34,974 nt of DNA from the NCBI GenBank assembly GCA_937870855.1, contig CALMWT010000161.1:1-34974 (forward strand). The letters are read 5' to 3'. The notes below the pieces were generated by a model. It did no database searches. It worked only from the letters and a program-made list of their open reading frames with translations, and was not told the origin of the DNA. The position numbers and the translations under genes were made by a program. Below are positions 7,959 through 17,698 of this stretch, piece after piece (within the stretch, counting starts at the first letter, position 1; every line of letters starts with the position of its first letter). Origin of the DNA: an uncultured Taibaiella sp. GTDB lineage: Bacteria; Bacteroidota; Bacteroidia; Chitinophagales; Chitinophagaceae.

Positions 7959-8948
7959 ATGGAATACAGAAGAATGGGAAAATCAGGTTTGCAACTTAGC
8001 GTTCTTTCCTTTGGTTCGTGGGTAACATTTGCAAAGCAAATAGATGATAAGGCTTCAGAGCAGTTGATGAGCATTGCTTACGACAATGGCATAAACTTCT
8101 TCGACAATGCAGAGATTTATTCGCGCGGAGAATCTGAAAAAATGATGGGAAGAATATTGAAAAACAAAAGCTGGGAGCGCTCTTCTTACGTTGTTTCCAG
8201 CAAAGTATTTTTTGGCTGGCGCGGAGAGGCGAATAAACCCAACCAAACAGGTCTTGGAAGAAAGCATATCGTGGAGGCTTGTCATGAGGCGTTGCAGCGT
8301 TTTCAACTCGAATATTTGGATCTTTTCTTTTGCCACCGGCCAGATAAAAATGTTCCGATAACAGAAGTAGTCCGCACAATGAATACGCTCATTCAGCAAG
8401 GGAAAATTTTGTATTGGGGGACTAGTGAATGGAGTGGGGCAGAAATTGTAGAAGCACACATGGTCGCAAAAGAGTTGGGTTTGGAACCCCCGGCAGTAGA
8501 GCAGCCGCAATACAATTTGTTTGAGCGGTATAAAATGGAAGTTGATTACTGCACCATCTTTAAAAACATCGGAATGGGTGCTACTATCTGGAGTCCTCTT
8601 GCGTCGGGTTTGCTTACAGGCAAGTACAATGATGGAATTCCCGACGGATCGCGGCTGGCACTTGAAGGTTTTGATTGGCTCAAAGACAGAACGCTTAGTG
8701 AGGAAAGATTGCTGCGCGTAAAACAGTTGAGCAACCTTGCCAACGAATTGGAAACATCTCTTGCTACGCTTTCTGTTGCCTGGTGCATTCGTAATCCTAA
8801 TGTTACTACTGCTATTTTGGGAGCTACCCGGCCAGAACAACTTTCGGAAAACCTGAAGGCACTTGAGGTTTTACCAAAACTTACAAACGAAGTGGCTGAA
8901 CGGATTGATGCAATCATGATGACCAAGCCATTAATGCCGCAATATTAG
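7959..8948 (+). CDS. Aldo/keto reductase, Kv-beta-like subfamily
   Basis: NADPH-dependent carbonyl reductase with a TIM-barrel fold. The catalytic tetrad is complete: D49 (FFDNAEIY), Y54, K82 (VVSSKVFFGW) and H126 (LFFCHRPD). The 329-residue length, the start MEYRRMGKSGLQLS and the ending (AILGATRPEQLSENLKALEV) place it with the voltage-gated potassium channel beta-subunit-like and YghZ-like reductases. Physiological substrate unknown; members often reduce methylglyoxal or similar aldehydes. It follows corA by 83 bases and precedes the YihY gene by 55 bases, all on the plus strand, so cotranscription is possible. Confidence 0.92.
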   Translation: MEYRRMGKSGLQLSVLSFGSWVTFAKQIDDKASEQLMSIAYDNGINFFDNAEIYSRGESEKMMGRILKNKSWERSSYVVSSKVFFGWRGEANKPNQTGLGRKHIVEACHEALQRFQLEYLDLFFCHRPDKNVPITEVVRTMNTLIQQGKILYWGTSEWSGAEIVEAHMVAKELGLEPPAVEQPQYNLFERYKMEVDYCTIFKNIGMGATIWSPLASGLLTGKYNDGIPDGSRLALEGFDWLKDRTLSEERLLRVKQLSNLANELETSLATLSVAWCIRNPNVTTAILGATRPEQLSENLKALEVLPKLTNEVAERIDAIMMTKPLMPQY

Positions 8949-9003
8949 CAGGGTAAACAATCGGTAGAAAATTCGTGGCACAAAGCTTTTCAACCTTAAA
9001 TAA

Positions 9004-9912
9004 ATGACTAAAGGTTTGCTCAATTATTTTCGTTTGCTGAAAGAAGCAGCTTCAGAATTTTCTACCGACAATGTTATAAAGCTCAGCGCTTCATTAGCAT
9101 ATTATACTGTTTTTTCCATTGGACCGTTGTTGCTCGTTATTATTTCATTTACTGGATTATTCTTTGAGCAGGAAAAAATAACCGGAAGCATCTACCAGCA
9201 GATGAACAACTTTATCGGCCCACAAGGAGCAGATCAGGTATTGAGTATTATCCGTCAAATGCAGCAGCAAAATGCAGCAGCAAAGTTTAGCATTATAGGT
9301 ATTGTGTTGTTGATTTTTGGAGCTACAGGCGTATTTGTAGATATCCAGGATTCTATAAACTACATCTGGTCTATAAGGGCAAAACCTAAAAAAGGCTGGC
9401 TTAAGTTTTTGAAGAACAGGATGCTTTCATTTTCCCTGATTGTGGGTGTGGGCTTTCTGCTTATTGCCTCTCTGCTCATCAACACCATCACAGATTTGCT
9501 CACCGATAGGCTACAGCAGATATTCGTTGACGAAGCCGTTATCTTTTTCAAGATTCTGAATATTGTAATTCTGTTTCTCATCACTTCTATTTTATTCACC
9601 GTTATCTACAAGGTATTGCCAGATGCATACATTCATTGGAAAGATGCCTTGTTTGGTGCTACGTTCACAGCTTTGCTTTTTCTGGCAGGAAGATTTCTTA
9701 TTGGTATTTACCTCAGCAAGTCGGAAATAGCAAATACTTATGGAGCTGCTGCTTCTATTATTATTATTCTCTCCTGGGTATATTATTCCTCCATCATCCT
9801 CTACTTCGGTGCCGAGTTTACAAAAGTGTATGCCCTTAGCAAAGGGCGCGCAATAAGGCCAAACGACACAGCCGTTTACATCATAAAGCGCGAAGCGAAA
9901 GAACTACCCTGA
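9004..9912 (+). CDS. YihY/BrkB family inner-membrane protein
   Basis: A 302-residue membrane protein of the YihY (UPF0761) family, often misnamed ribonuclease BN. The conserved N-terminal signature [20 protein letters not shown] (residues 27-46) opens the first membrane helix. About six membrane segments follow near residues 35-55, 95-115, 140-165, 185-205, 215-235 and 245-270, and [19 protein letters not shown] is the family's C-terminal hallmark. Proposed roles are transport or envelope integrity, with no settled substrate. There is no adjacent functional partner. Confidence 0.92.
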   Translation: MTKGLLNYFRLLKEAASEFSTDNVIKLSASLAYYTVFSIGPLLLVIISFTGLFFEQEKITGSIYQQMNNFIGPQGADQVLSIIRQMQQQNAAAKFSIIGIVLLIFGATGVFVDIQDSINYIWSIRAKPKKGWLKFLKNRMLSFSLIVGVGFLLIASLLINTITDLLTDRLQQIFVDEAVIFFKILNIVILFLITSILFTVIYKVLPDAYIHWKDALFGATFTALLFLAGRFLIGIYLSKSEIANTYGAAASIIIILSWVYYSSIILYFGAEFTKVYALSKGRAIRPNDTAVYIIKREAKELP

Positions 9913-9944
9913 TATTTACACTCCCACCAAACACCCATTCTCCT

Positions 9945-9952
9945 TATTTTTG
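9945..9952 (+). promoter_or_regulatory. -7 promoter box before metH
   Basis: TATTTTTG matches TAnnTTTG and lies four bases before the ATG at 9957, which would start transcription at or within the first codons. No clear -33 TTG is visible, so this is a motif-only call. Confidence 0.35.
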
Positions 9953-9956
9953 GCTT

Positions 9957-10979
9957 ATGATTAAGGCAAACCAATTGCGTGCATTACTCGAAGAAAGAAT
10001 CGCCATCATTGATGGAGCCATGGGCACTATGATCCAACGCTATAATCTGCAGGAAGCTGACTATCGCGGAGAGCGGTTTAAAGATTACCCCTCCGATGTA
10101 AAAGGAAATAACGACCTACTTTCCCTCACACAGCCACACATCATTCAGGAAATTCATTCGCAATACCTTGAAGCCGGTGCCGATATTATCGAGACCAATA
10201 CCTTCAACGCACAAGCTATATCGCTTGAAGATTACAACATGCAATCTCTGGCCTATGAAATAAATCTCGAAGCCGCCAAACTTGCCAGAGCCGCCGCCGA
10301 CCAATACATGAATGCCCATCCAGGCGAAGTAAAATTTGTAGCAGGCGCTATAGGCCCCATGAACAAAACACTATCTCTTTCCCCCGACGTAAACGAACCC
10401 GGTTATCGTTCCGTAACATTTGACGAAGTAGCAACAGCCTATTATGAACAAATAAAAGGACTCGTAAACGGCGGAGCCGACATACTACTCATCGAAACCA
10501 TCTTCGACACACTCAACGCCAAAGCCGCCATCTACGCCACCAAAGAATATTTCCGCGATCATCGAATAAACCTACCCATTATGATATCCGGAACCATTAC
10601 CGACGCATCGGGCCGCACCCTTAGCGGGCAAACTCTGGAAGCATTCTGCATATCCGTAGAACATGCTGACCCAATAAGCATCGGCCTCAACTGCGCACTC
10701 GGTGCCGACCAAATGCGCCCCCACATAGAAGAACTTGCACACCTGATACCCTGCTATGTAAGCTGCTACCCTAATGCCGGTCTTCCTAACCCGATGGGAG
10801 AATACGACCAAACACCTGAAATAATGGCCCAAAAAGTTGCTGAATTTGCCAAAGAAGGATGGATAAACCTGGTGGGCGGCTGCTGTGGAACCACCCCAGA
10901 CCATATACGCGCCATAGCTGCCGAAGTAAAACAATACACCCCAAGAGAACTACCACTTCTCATGAGCCACACTGCATAG
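9957..10979 (+). CDS. metH: Homocysteine methyltransferase module of methionine synthase (stand-alone MetH N-terminal domain)
   Basis: Binds and activates homocysteine for methylation in methionine synthesis. The 340 residues cover only the first MetH module: [18 protein letters not shown] near the N-terminus, [19 protein letters not shown], and the zinc ligands in GLNCALG and [10 protein letters not shown] near the C-terminus. A complete MetH is about 1,200 residues and adds folate, cobalamin and reactivation domains. Some Bacteroidota encode MetH as two polypeptides, and this gene fits the first. Unusually, the second half does not follow: after the stop come a hairpin and an opposed gene. 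The partner must be elsewhere in the genome, or another methyl donor is used. Confidence 0.9.
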   Translation: MIKANQLRALLEERIAIIDGAMGTMIQRYNLQEADYRGERFKDYPSDVKGNNDLLSLTQPHIIQEIHSQYLEAGADIIETNTFNAQAISLEDYNMQSLAYEINLEAAKLARAAADQYMNAHPGEVKFVAGAIGPMNKTLSLSPDVNEPGYRSVTFDEVATAYYEQIKGLVNGGADILLIETIFDTLNAKAAIYATKEYFRDHRINLPIMISGTITDASGRTLSGQTLEAFCISVEHADPISIGLNCALGADQMRPHIEELAHLIPCYVSCYPNAGLPNPMGEYDQTPEIMAQKVAEFAKEGWINLVGGCCGTTPDHIRAIAAEVKQYTPRELPLLMSHTA

Positions 10980-11046
10980 CACACACGCAAGTCATTGTGC
11001 AAAAAGGAAAAGTCGCATTCATGTACAGGCTTTGAAGGAAAATTGA

Positions 11047-11073
11047 AAGAGTCCGGTTGTTCGCCGGACTCTT
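11047..11073. terminator. Intergenic hairpin between convergent genes
   Basis: A perfect 10-bp stem (AAGAGTCCGG / CCGGACTCTT) with a 7-base loop. On the minus strand it is followed after a few bases by a short T-rich stretch, so it may end the T9SS cargo transcript. The plus-strand T tract is poor. Confidence 0.6.
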
Positions 11074-11094
11074 CACTTATAAAGACGATATTCA

Positions 11095-12024
11095 TTACTC
11101 TACTACAAATTTTCCCTTTGCTGCCGAGCCTTTTTCTGTAACCACATTGTAGAAATACAATCCGGCAGTAAGGCCTTCGCGCGATAAAATTGCTTCGTTG
11201 TTTTTCACTGAAAGTTCCTTCACAACGCTTCCCATTACATTGGTAACAATCACCTTTCCGTTTAAGTTGCTTGCTGCATTAATGCGAATAATGGCAGAAG
11301 ACGTAACCGGGTTGGGAATAACTGTTACCTGAGTCGAAGCTGTAGAGACATCTTTGATTGAATTTATCACAGATTTTCCTACAAAAGTGAGCCTGCCATT
11401 ATTGTTATCATAGGTTGCCACAGTCATCAGGTAGGGTGTAGTAACAAACCACTCATAAAAATAGTCGTTGCCTCCAAATTCTCTTTTCATTCTTACTACA
11501 TTATTGTAGGTAATGTAAGGTGTAATTAATGTGCCGTAGCCATCGTAAGTCATTGTAAGATTATGCGTACCGTTTTGCTTTGTAAAAACATCTGTCACCA
11601 CATCATTAAAAGAAAACGGAAAGGGTATCATAGTCTTAGGGTTAGGTGTGTAGTCATCCCCGCCTGATGATGTAATACCGCCTCCTACTGTTTCCCATTT
11701 AGCGGCAGATATTATGTAGTATTCATACATAGAGCTGCCTGAAAAAGGCGTTAACTCTATACCAAACGTAGCAGAAGGGAAAGTGGAAGCGTATGGTGTG
11801 TTGGCTGGGTTTACAACCGTAAACTTGCCTACAAGCATTGGAGTATGTGCGCTGAAATTCCACGTAACATTCGCACCGCCGCTTCCTGGGTTTGCTCCCG
11901 TCGCGACTATAGAAACTGTGTCCGAATATCCTACAGGAGGCATATTGTTGCCATTACTGATGACCGGCTGTGCGTAGGCAGCGGTTGATAATGCTAAAGC
12001 CGTAATTGTAAATAGTTGTTTCAT
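11095..12024 (-). CDS. Secreted protein with T9SS type A sorting domain
   Basis: A 309-residue exported protein. A signal peptide (MKQLFTITALALSTAAYAQ) directs it to the periplasm. The C-terminal 75 residues are a T9SS type A sorting domain: VIPNPVTSSAIIRI, GKVIVTNVMGSVVKEL, then LTAGLYFYNVVTEKG and KGKFVVE. It should therefore cross the outer membrane through the type IX system and lose this domain on the way. The body (20-225) is beta-rich with many Thr, Tyr and Gly residues. The early GYSDTVSIV...GANVTWNFS segment recalls Bacteroidota adhesin-like beta domains. No enzyme motif is seen. It is divergent from the MoxR gene. Confidence 0.88.
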   Translation of the reverse strand: MKQLFTITALALSTAAYAQPVISNGNNMPPVGYSDTVSIVATGANPGSGGANVTWNFSAHTPMLVGKFTVVNPANTPYASTFPSATFGIELTPFSGSSMYEYYIISAAKWETVGGGITSSGGDDYTPNPKTMIPFPFSFNDVVTDVFTKQNGTHNLTMTYDGYGTLITPYITYNNVVRMKREFGGNDYFYEWFVTTPYLMTVATYDNNNGRLTFVGKSVINSIKDVSTASTQVTVIPNPVTSSAIIRINAASNLNGKVIVTNVMGSVVKELSVKNNEAILSREGLTAGLYFYNVVTEKGSAAKGKFVVE

Positions 12025-12157
12025 TGGGTGTAATTTTTGTAAAAATACACTTCATGGCCAGCGCGCACAATACCCAATGACTGGTATGTTCCTTTCACAA
12101 AAGTTTATACTCCCTCCGTTCAATAAATCTGTAAACTTGTAGAAACCATTTTCATTG

Positions 12158-13222
12158 ATGGAAAGCAACCAGGAAATACTTACAGTTAACTCCACAGAAG
12201 CTATTCAACAGCTCATTTCTCAGATAGAAAAAGTAATTCGTGGCAAAACCCAACAGATAGAATTTGTAGTTACCAGCTTGCTTGCGGGGGGGCATATTTT
12301 GATGGAAGATAATCCTGGTACGGGTAAAACTGTGCTGGCGAAAACATTGGCGCAGTGTATTAGCAGCCCCTCCCCGACCCTCCCCGAAGGGGAGGGGGCT
12401 TACAGCGCGGAATCCCCCTCCTTCGGAGGGGTTAGGGGAGACTCCGCGTGGAGGTCGAGTGGGGCTTTGTTCAAACGCATACAATTCACCCCCGACCTCT
12501 TGCCGATGGACCTGATCGGTTCGCACATTTTCGATGATCGCACGAAGGAATTTGTGTTCAAAAAAGGTCCGCTGTTTTGCAATGTATTGCTGGCAGATGA
12601 AATAAACCGTGCATCTCCGAAAGTGCAAAGTGCATTACTCGAAGCAATGGCAGAACACCAGATAACTGTTGGCGATACTACGCTGAAGCTGGAGCAAATG
12701 TTCTTCACTATTGCCACGCAAAACCCAATAGAAATGGAAGGAACGTACCCGCTTCCTGCGGCGCAGTTAGACCGTTTTTTCATGAAAATATACTTCGGTT
12801 ATGTGGATGAAGAAGTGGAGATGAACATTTATCGCGAGTACCTCAGTATTGCGCAAAACTTAGTGCAGTTGGAGCAGGTACTAAGTCTGAATGACATCAT
12901 TGTGTTGCAGGAGCAGGCTTCGCAGGTTTATTTGCATGATGAGATTGTGCGTGCGGTGAGTCATATAGTGCGGGAGACACGTGCGCATCTGGATATTGCA
13001 CTCGGCGGTTCTACCCGTAGCGGCATTGCTTTCCTGAAATGTTTGCGGGCTTATGCTTTGGTGAAGGGAAGAACTTTTGTGATAGAAGATGACGTAAAAG
13101 ATATTGCCCGCGCGGTACTCGATCATCGGCTTATTTATCGCAATAAAGAAGGACGAATTAAAGCTTTGGATGGCATCATCAATAAAGAAATGGACAGACT
13201 GGCGAAGCTGAAATTACATTGA
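12158..13222 (+). CDS. MoxR family AAA+ ATPase with an in-frame palindromic insertion
   Basis: MoxR ATPases act as chaperones that mature or activate partner proteins, often with a von Willebrand or DUF58 partner. ATG 12158 follows a TTG that could only add one residue. Walker A is NPGTGKT (52-58), Walker B is LLADEINRASPKVQ, the sensor region is FFTIATQNP, and the arginine-finger region is LPAAQLDRFFMKI. The total is 354 residues. Residues 70-103 (SPSPTLPEGEG...SAWRSSGA) interrupt the normally continuous link from LAQCIS to FKRIQFTPDLLP, and are translated from a GC-rich palindromic repeat. Removing it leaves 320 residues, the family norm. No DUF58 or VWA gene is adjacent, which is unusual. 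Whether the insertion is tolerated is unknown, but the frame is intact. Confidence 0.93.
   Translation: MESNQEILTVNSTEAIQQLISQIEKVIRGKTQQIEFVVTSLLAGGHILMEDNPGTGKTVLAKTLAQCISSPSPTLPEGEGAYSAESPSFGGVRGDSAWRSSGALFKRIQFTPDLLPMDLIGSHIFDDRTKEFVFKKGPLFCNVLLADEINRASPKVQSALLEAMAEHQITVGDTTLKLEQMFFTIATQNPIEMEGTYPLPAAQLDRFFMKIYFGYVDEEVEMNIYREYLSIAQNLVQLEQVLSLNDIIVLQEQASQVYLHDEIVRAVSHIVRETRAHLDIALGGSTRSGIAFLKCLRAYALVKGRTFVIEDDVKDIARAVLDHRLIYRNKEGRIKALDGIINKEMDRLAKLKLH
12365..12466 (+). repeat. GC-rich palindromic element inserted in frame in the MoxR gene
   Basis: Exactly 102 bases (34 codons). The outer ends are inverted repeats AGCCCC (12365-12370) and GGGGCT (12461-12466). Inside are two hairpins: CCCTCCCC/GGGGAGGG (12378-12385 with 12389-12396), and CCCCTCC/GGAGGGG (12415-12421 with 12425-12431), the second nested in CGCGGA/TCCGCG (12406-12411 with 12443-12448). 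Base composition is far more GC-rich than the flanking gene. The encoded peptide SPSPTLPEGEG...SPSFGGVRG resembles the translation of dispersed intergenic repeats of Bacteroidota. Confidence 0.85.
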
Positions 13223-13224
13223 TA

Positions 13225-13347
13225 TTTCACACAAAGAAATCGAAGAATACTAAGGGACAAAGAGGAAAAGAATTTCACATAGAGGGCAAAGTTTTAGGTT
13301 ATTGCTCTTTGTGATCTTTGCAAAACCTTTGTACCCTTTGCGTGAAA
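13225..13347. repeat. Intergenic palindromic repeat of the TTTGTGTGAAA type
   Basis: Outer inverted repeats TTTCACACAAAG (13225-13236) and CTTTGCGTGAAA (13336-13347) pair with one G-T mismatch. The interior has further purine-rich words (GGGACAAAGAGG, AGAGGGCAAAG) on one arm and CTTTGTGATCTTTGC, CCTTTGTACCCTTTG on the other, so the whole can fold into a long imperfect hairpin. It fills the gap between the convergent MoxR and protease genes and could end both transcripts. Its words are shared with 4421-4616 and with the short CTTTGCGTGAAA near 27773-27785. Confidence 0.65.
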
Positions 13348-13351
13348 AAAA

Positions 13352-15049
13352 TTATTTCACTATTGATAATTTCCCATATTGCATCCTCCCATTTTCATCA
13401 ATAACATTTACAAAATATTGCCCGGGTAACACATCTATTTGCATCAGCATTTCTTTTACGTTGTTGGCTTGCTGGTAAGCAACTTGCCTGCCTGCAACAT
13501 CCTTTACCACAACTTGATAATTGCCGTTCTCTGAAAAACGTAATTTGAATGCTCCGGTAGTAGGATTTGGAAATATCTGCAAATAGCTTTGCTTGTCGGG
13601 TGATGCGAACAACTGACCATTGCCAAAACGCTGCATATCCAATTTCTTTTCTTTAGGCAACTTATACTCCTGAAGCCTTTGTGCAAGAATACTTTCTGGT
13701 GAAGGTTCTTTACTTGCTCCGCCACAATTGCCTATGTCCATTTCTACATAAGAGCCTGGTTCTGCTTCAAAAAAGTCGTCTATATCAATGACATTGGCTG
13801 CCTTGAACCGATAGTCTGCACCGTTATAAACACGGATGGGTGCATTAGTCGTGATATTATTCTTTGATTGTAACAGAATAGTATTCTCCGGCTGATAGTG
13901 ACTGGCGGGAAAATAATGACCGGATACCCCTGAAGCTCCGGGAAGGTCAAGATTATCATAGCAGGTAATTTTTCGGCTTCCAATGCCAAATATGTCAGCA
14001 GTAGCTCTGTTATAGATTGTGTTTGACGAAGGGTTCAAAGCATTTTTCACATCGGCTTTGATGTAACTAAATCTGAACTTCCCGTAAGGATCATAATTTA
14101 CAGAGTTACAAACTGGGTCTAACCCTCCAGACAACTGTCCGATGAGCTTGTTATTCATATTAAATAGTCCTGACCCTGAGGAGCCGCCTTCCATAACGCC
14201 GGCATGCCATGTTGGAACTGATATAATCGGTATTACCAACGGATTACAAATGACTTGCGTCGAAAATTTCCTTTTCCAAATCCATCCGAAAAGGAAATCA
14301 ATTATGGTAGTAACGGTGTAACATGTAACCGAACCTGGATGATCGTGTCCGATTATCATGGGTGTCGTACTTATTTTTTTGATATCTCCTCCTGGATGAT
14401 GGATGCCTATATACTTATCAAAACCTTGACCTGTGGGCACACTACCATCTGGAAAACCTTGATAAATGGAGTTTGGATTCCAACCGGCATAAGATACATT
14501 GAAATGGGGTGGTACTTCGGTCAATATTTCCAATAAAGCAAAATCTCCAACCAGATAATTCCTAACAAGTCGGAGCCTAGTTCGATGCAGATATTCGTAG
14601 CCGTCAGTCACCGATTGATTCGGGTTGATGAAGTCCTCACCGGATTGCAAAATATTGAAGTTGTCAGCTCTATTAGTTGGGGCTGTATTGGTTGTATTAC
14701 CATCGGGGCTCTGATAATTAAAAATTAATACATGCTCTTGTTCAAAATTCACAGAGATATTGTCGCTAGTAGGGCTTTCTGTAAGACAATGATGGGCTGT
14801 GAGCAAATAATAGCCGAGTTTGCTATCGTCTTGATTACGATTTAATAGTGTGCCAGTACATCTGCCACCATCTGAAAATATAATTTTAACGGTAGCCTCA
14901 CGGGGAGCCGTTCTATAACTACGCACATAGCCAGAGGTATTATCTTGAGCATTAACATGACAATTCGCAGCTGCGTCACCCCAATCTTGGGAAAAGGCTG
15001 AATTTTTCGCTAATAATGTCAAAAGTATAACCGAGTATATTTTTTTCAT
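13352..15049 (-). CDS. Secreted trypsin-like serine protease with T9SS sorting domain
   Basis: A 565-residue exported protease of the lysyl-endopeptidase-like trypsin group. Signal peptide about 1-20 (ending SAFSQ). The triad is His87 in LLTAHHCL, Asp169 in LVGDFALLEI, and Ser291 in EGGSSGSGLF. Cys64 and Cys88 flank the His loop as in trypsins. A loop at 240-285, with a run of aromatic and basic residues (FLFGWIWKRKF), is unusual. Residues 493-565 are a T9SS type A domain (YLQIFPNPTTGAFKL, KDVAGRQVAY, LPGQYFVNVIDENG, KLSIVK), so it should be released or anchored at the cell surface. It is the last gene of a five-gene chain; its ATG overlaps the preceding TGA (ATGA). Confidence 0.92.
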   Translation of the reverse strand: MKKIYSVILLTLLAKNSAFSQDWGDAAANCHVNAQDNTSGYVRSYRTAPREATVKIIFSDGGRCTGTLLNRNQDDSKLGYYLLTAHHCLTESPTSDNISVNFEQEHVLIFNYQSPDGNTTNTAPTNRADNFNILQSGEDFINPNQSVTDGYEYLHRTRLRLVRNYLVGDFALLEILTEVPPHFNVSYAGWNPNSIYQGFPDGSVPTGQGFDKYIGIHHPGGDIKKISTTPMIIGHDHPGSVTCYTVTTIIDFLFGWIWKRKFSTQVICNPLVIPIISVPTWHAGVMEGGSSGSGLFNMNNKLIGQLSGGLDPVCNSVNYDPYGKFRFSYIKADVKNALNPSSNTIYNRATADIFGIGSRKITCYDNLDLPGASGVSGHYFPASHYQPENTILLQSKNNITTNAPIRVYNGADYRFKAANVIDIDDFFEAEPGSYVEMDIGNCGGASKEPSPESILAQRLQEYKLPKEKKLDMQRFGNGQLFASPDKQSYLQIFPNPTTGAFKLRFSENGNYQVVVKDVAGRQVAYQQANNVKEMLMQIDVLPGQYFVNVIDENGRMQYGKLSIVK

Positions 15050-15633
15050 TTAACATTAAATTTAATAAGGGAAAATGTATCTTGTAGGTGCAAAGGCATG
15101 TATTGAACTAATCCAAGATTAGGCGCGAAGATCAATGTTCCGATTTTCGTGACAACAGGCAGCGACTGATTTTCCCAGAGCTTGTAGTTATGGAGCGTGT
15201 CAAATGCAATGTCATTATAGTAAAACTTTGCAGAATCATTACTGCTATAGAAAGTCGTATACCCGTTACCATTTGCGTCGTAAGCAGTATAAAAAGTTGT
15301 GCTTTTTAGGTCTGGAGAGTAACTACCGAGTTCTATGTTTAATTTCGTTGAGGGCTCCAAATAGCTACTATTTAATGTGTATGTTTCAAATTCCATAGAT
15401 AGACAATTAGGATGTTCATCTGTCAACGTCCGAACATTGTAGTCATCGACCCACAGGCTATCCCTTTTTGTACTATCTTTGTTTAAATATATCCAGTATG
15501 CTCCAGGCTTATAACTTCCAAAATACTCATCCATCAGTTTAGCGCGAGGTACATGTTCGGGGTTCTTGCATTTATTGCAGGAAGCGACGGTGAGAGCGAT
15601 CAAAACACAAACTATACTGACAATTTTTTTCAT
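15046..15633 (-). CDS. Lipoprotein of unknown function, paralogue of the gene before it
   Basis: A 195-residue lipoprotein: signal MKKIVSIVCVLIALTVASC with the lipidated Cys at 19. It aligns with the upstream gene product in several blocks: YFGSYKPGAYWIYLNKDSTKRDS against YFHPYQPGVGYIFQNRDKTKTDS, an NCL...S.YL block in the middle, and at the end LIFAPNLGLVQYMPLHLQDTFSL against LVFAPDFALIQYVPKGTNDTFSL. The body is predicted to be beta-rich, with no catalytic motif. Both ends of its frame overlap its neighbours by ATGA. Function unknown; sitting just before a secreted protease it could inhibit or anchor it, but that is conjecture. Confidence 0.85.
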   Translation of the reverse strand: MKKIVSIVCVLIALTVASCNKCKNPEHVPRAKLMDEYFGSYKPGAYWIYLNKDSTKRDSLWVDDYNVRTLTDEHPNCLSMEFETYTLNSSYLEPSTKLNIELGSYSPDLKSTTFYTAYDANGNGYTTFYSSNDSAKFYYNDIAFDTLHNYKLWENQSLPVVTKIGTLIFAPNLGLVQYMPLHLQDTFSLIKFNVK

Positions 15634-16235
15634 AGCATATAAAATCCTAAAAGAGAAAAAGTATCATTAGTTCCCTTTGGCACATACTGTATGAGGGCGA
15701 AGTCCGGAGCGAATACCAGATGATCTACACGAACATATTCGGGGAATATCAGTGATGGATCATCGGGCAATAGTTGGTAATTCTGCTGTACAGGATATTT
15801 TGTACCTCCCTTATGAAAGCTGCTCAGCTCATCGTTCTTTGCGTAAAACTGTGTAATAATATTTCCCGATGCATCCTTTATTTCGAAGATGTTGGTGATC
15901 TGATCGCCACTTTCTTCAAAGCCCAGTTTCACCTTCATTGGTTGCCCGCCTGCAAGGTAACTGCTATACATATCGAAGCTGGTAAGATCGCCGGTAAGGC
16001 AGTTTTTATTCTGTCCCGTTTTCGCGGTAGAAAAATTGGCGGGGTAGATACTGTCGGTTTTGGTTTTATCCCTGTTCTGGAAGATATATCCTACCCCGGG
16101 CTGGTAGGGATGAAAGTATTTTTCCATCATGTAAACCCGTTCATTTACCTGCTGCACATTGGCGCAGGTAGTTACTTTCTGGCAGGCGCTAAACGTAAAA
16201 ATGGACATAATGCCTAAAAGAATAAATATTCTCAT
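15630..16235 (-). CDS. Lipoprotein of unknown function, first of a tandem pair
   Basis: A 201-residue lipoprotein with signal MRIFILLGIMSIFTFSAC (lipidated Cys18). It shares the start of the mature domain (the YF.PYQPG...NRDKTKTDS block), the central NCL...S.YL block and the terminal APDFALIQYVP...DTFSLL block with the next gene, so the two arose by tandem duplication and have diverged well apart. Its ATG shares a base with the stop of the preceding gene (TGATG) and its stop overlaps the next ATG (ATGA). I recognise no named family. Confidence 0.85.
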   Translation of the reverse strand: MRIFILLGIMSIFTFSACQKVTTCANVQQVNERVYMMEKYFHPYQPGVGYIFQNRDKTKTDSIYPANFSTAKTGQNKNCLTGDLTSFDMYSSYLAGGQPMKVKLGFEESGDQITNIFEIKDASGNIITQFYAKNDELSSFHKGGTKYPVQQNYQLLPDDPSLIFPEYVRVDHLVFAPDFALIQYVPKGTNDTFSLLGFYML

Positions 16236-16779
16236 CAGTAAAAATTTATGGAAGTAAAAAATTGGTCTTTATAAGAAAGCAGCCGGGGCATATCATCTTC
16301 CGAGCCGGAGATGGAGAAGGCCACGAACTTGTTGTTCACAAGAAAGTATTGGATAAAACTTACGGCCGGATAATCAGCTTCGAGCGTTTGGTAATCTATC
16401 CCTATTTCTATTCCCGGATAGCCAAGGTTATTGGTTATCTCTTGCAGACTTATCAGTTCGCTGTTAGTAGCCATAAGAAAAATCTGGGCAATAGCTCTCA
16501 GCTCATTTCCATCATTCTCCTGAAGTGCTACAGCGAAAAGTTCTTCATCAGCATTAAGATACGCACTGTCAAACACATGCACTTGTAATGCAAGAATAGA
16601 ATCAACTTCGCTGCTGTATAGAATTGTATGCAATGTAACTAAAGAATCCACCACCATTGCGGTCGTAGGAAGCTCAAATTCAACCTGACTTTGCGGATTG
16701 CTATAAGGTAGCCAGTTCTGCGCGCTCGAACTTGAGGCGCTCAATATGAACGAAAAGAACAAGAGCTTAAACGTATTTC

Positions 16780-16783
<4 letters not shown>
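16235..16783 (-). CDS. Exported PsbP-like-fold protein, function unknown
   Basis: A 182-residue protein with a signal peptide (about 1-21, ending SSSAQ). The mature part starts WLPYSNPQSQVEFELPTTA and continues with the alternating strands and helices common in small Bacteroidota exported proteins with a PsbP/Mog1-like fold: an N-terminal YTSPEGGFSVxFP-like strand, a central helix, and the C-terminal SYKDQFFTSINF helix-strand. This fold assignment is by pattern only. There is no catalytic motif. It is coupled to both neighbours (ATGA at its start, TGATG at its end). Confidence 0.8.
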
Positions 16784-17536
<753 letters not shown>

Positions 17537-17645
17537 GGCTAAAATGTTTATACTAAAATAATCATCAAAATTGTAAATCCAAATTATTTTTCTATAACCT
17601 AAACCTGTGGCTCATGTTATGCAGGTTAGCAGGTTCACCTTAACC

Positions 17646-17675
17646 TTTTGTATTAGTAGGCGGCGCTTAACTTTG
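17646..17675 (+). promoter_or_regulatory. Bacteroidota promoter for the 683-residue protein
   Basis: TTTTG at 17646-17650, a 17-base spacer, then TAACTTTG at 17668-17675, a full match to the TTTG/TAnnTTTG consensus. The TSS would be near 17681, about 18 bases before the TTG start codon. Confidence 0.55.
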
Positions 17676-17698
17676 AAAATTAAACACCAAAATTTCCT

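Noticed and set aside
8055..8840. Long antisense open frames across the aldo/keto reductase gene
   Set aside because: They are shadows of a gene with complete catalytic residues and have no family resemblance.
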